Source of the DNA: a virus
DNA length: 39,976 nucleotides
Virus record (IMG/VR): IMGVR_UViG_3300047550_001445
Location: 1-39,976 of that record
Reading direction: 5' to 3' (one strand)
Shown here: one piece after another, positions 39,857 to 39,976 of the stretch
How the letters are laid out: each line of letters begins with the position of its first letter
How positions within the stretch are numbered: the stretch's first letter is position 1
The notes under the pieces: model-generated
Told to the model about the DNA's origin: nothing
Database searches by the model: none
What the model saw: the letters and a program-made list of their open reading frames with translations, nothing else
Made by a program: the position numbers and the translations under genes

Positions 39857-39976
39857 CTGTGAAGGTGGCTGTGGGAATTCCCCACGCAAGTGGCTACCGC
39901 GTTGGAATGACCGTTCTCTCCCTTCTATTACAAAACCAACAACACTATTGGAAAGACAAACCCGATTAATAAATAC

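Larger units (their letters stand above)
39110..39976. other. Largely gene-free control or origin-like region
   Basis: No convincing gene in about 870 bases. The stretch is AT-rich with homopolymer runs (A10 at 39431 region, T and A tracts). It contains eight GAACATT(A/G) repeats, two direct copies of ATCAATGGGTTA (39383-39394, 39675-39686), palindromes at 39249-39260 and 39568-39580 (TCGTTCGAAACGA), the divergent rightward promoter/operator at 39778-39822, palindrome copy e, and a small GTGGG/CCCAC hairpin around an EcoRI-type GAATTC at about 39869-39884. A stop-free frame exists on the - strand (39053-39391) but has no start or ribosome site. Confidence 0.6.

Noticed and set aside
39679-39969. 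96-codon + strand frame at the right edge
   Set aside because: It runs through the iterons, the promoter and the palindromes, and has no ribosome site; chance opening is more likely.
39110-39976. tRNA or structured RNA gene in the right-end gap
   Set aside because: No cloverleaf with conserved T-loop or acceptor pairing was found by eye; the palindromes are better explained as operators or hairpins.

Overview
The window is part of the genome of a tailed bacteriophage. Virion genes fill the left 18.6 kb on the + strand. Replication and early genes fill the right 20.4 kb on the - strand. The two arms converge near 18.6 kb. No terminase, portal, capsid, lysis or integrase gene is recognisable here, so the window is not a whole functional genome. 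The set of tail, acetyltransferase, Gly/Gln-rich virion and giant ejection-type proteins looks podovirus-like. That morphology is an inference, and the host cannot be read from the sequence (a Gram-negative aquatic bacterium would fit).

Left arm (+): the 3' end of a glycine-rich tail-fibre gene; a small unknown gene; a possible cupin-like gene; four consecutive genes with 2-oxoglutarate/Fe(II)-oxygenase motifs (965-3112); a large tail or hub-like protein with an inserted beta domain; a virion beta-sandwich-like protein; a Gly/Ala-rich virion protein; a GNAT acetyltransferase; two Gln/Ala-rich virion proteins; and a 2396-residue protein with two HExxH zincin motifs. Genes overlap or abut, so this looks like one late operon. 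An intrinsic terminator at 18600-18635 is oriented for the opposing leftward transcripts.

Right arm (-), read right to left: a promoter at 39081-39109 starts an early operon of small proteins (several with CxxC pairs or a membrane span), a 332-aa unknown, a MoxR-type AAA+ ATPase, a VWA/HExxH protein and a DUF3150-like protein. It ends at a terminator at 31973-32013. A second promoter (31896-31924) starts the nucleic-acid metabolism genes: VRR-NUC nuclease, family A DNA polymerase, Cas4/RecB-like nuclease, HNH nuclease, SNF2-type helicase and several unknowns. A third promoter (23296-23323) starts a coiled-coil protein, a predicted ssDNA-binding protein, a small HTH regulator, a primase-helicase fusion and a small terminal gene.

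The last ~970 bp are largely gene-free. They hold eight copies of an 8-bp GAACATT(A/G) repeat, palindromes, and a rightward promoter whose -10 box lies in a perfect 10-bp inverted repeat, so this looks like an origin or control region.

The most unusual signal is a dispersed compound palindrome (GGACA-N2-CTGAC-N5-GTCAG-N2-TGTC). It occurs eight times, all in the right-hand 8 kb. Copies lie between genes, across stop and start codons, inside two coding regions in different reading frames, and as the stem of a terminator.
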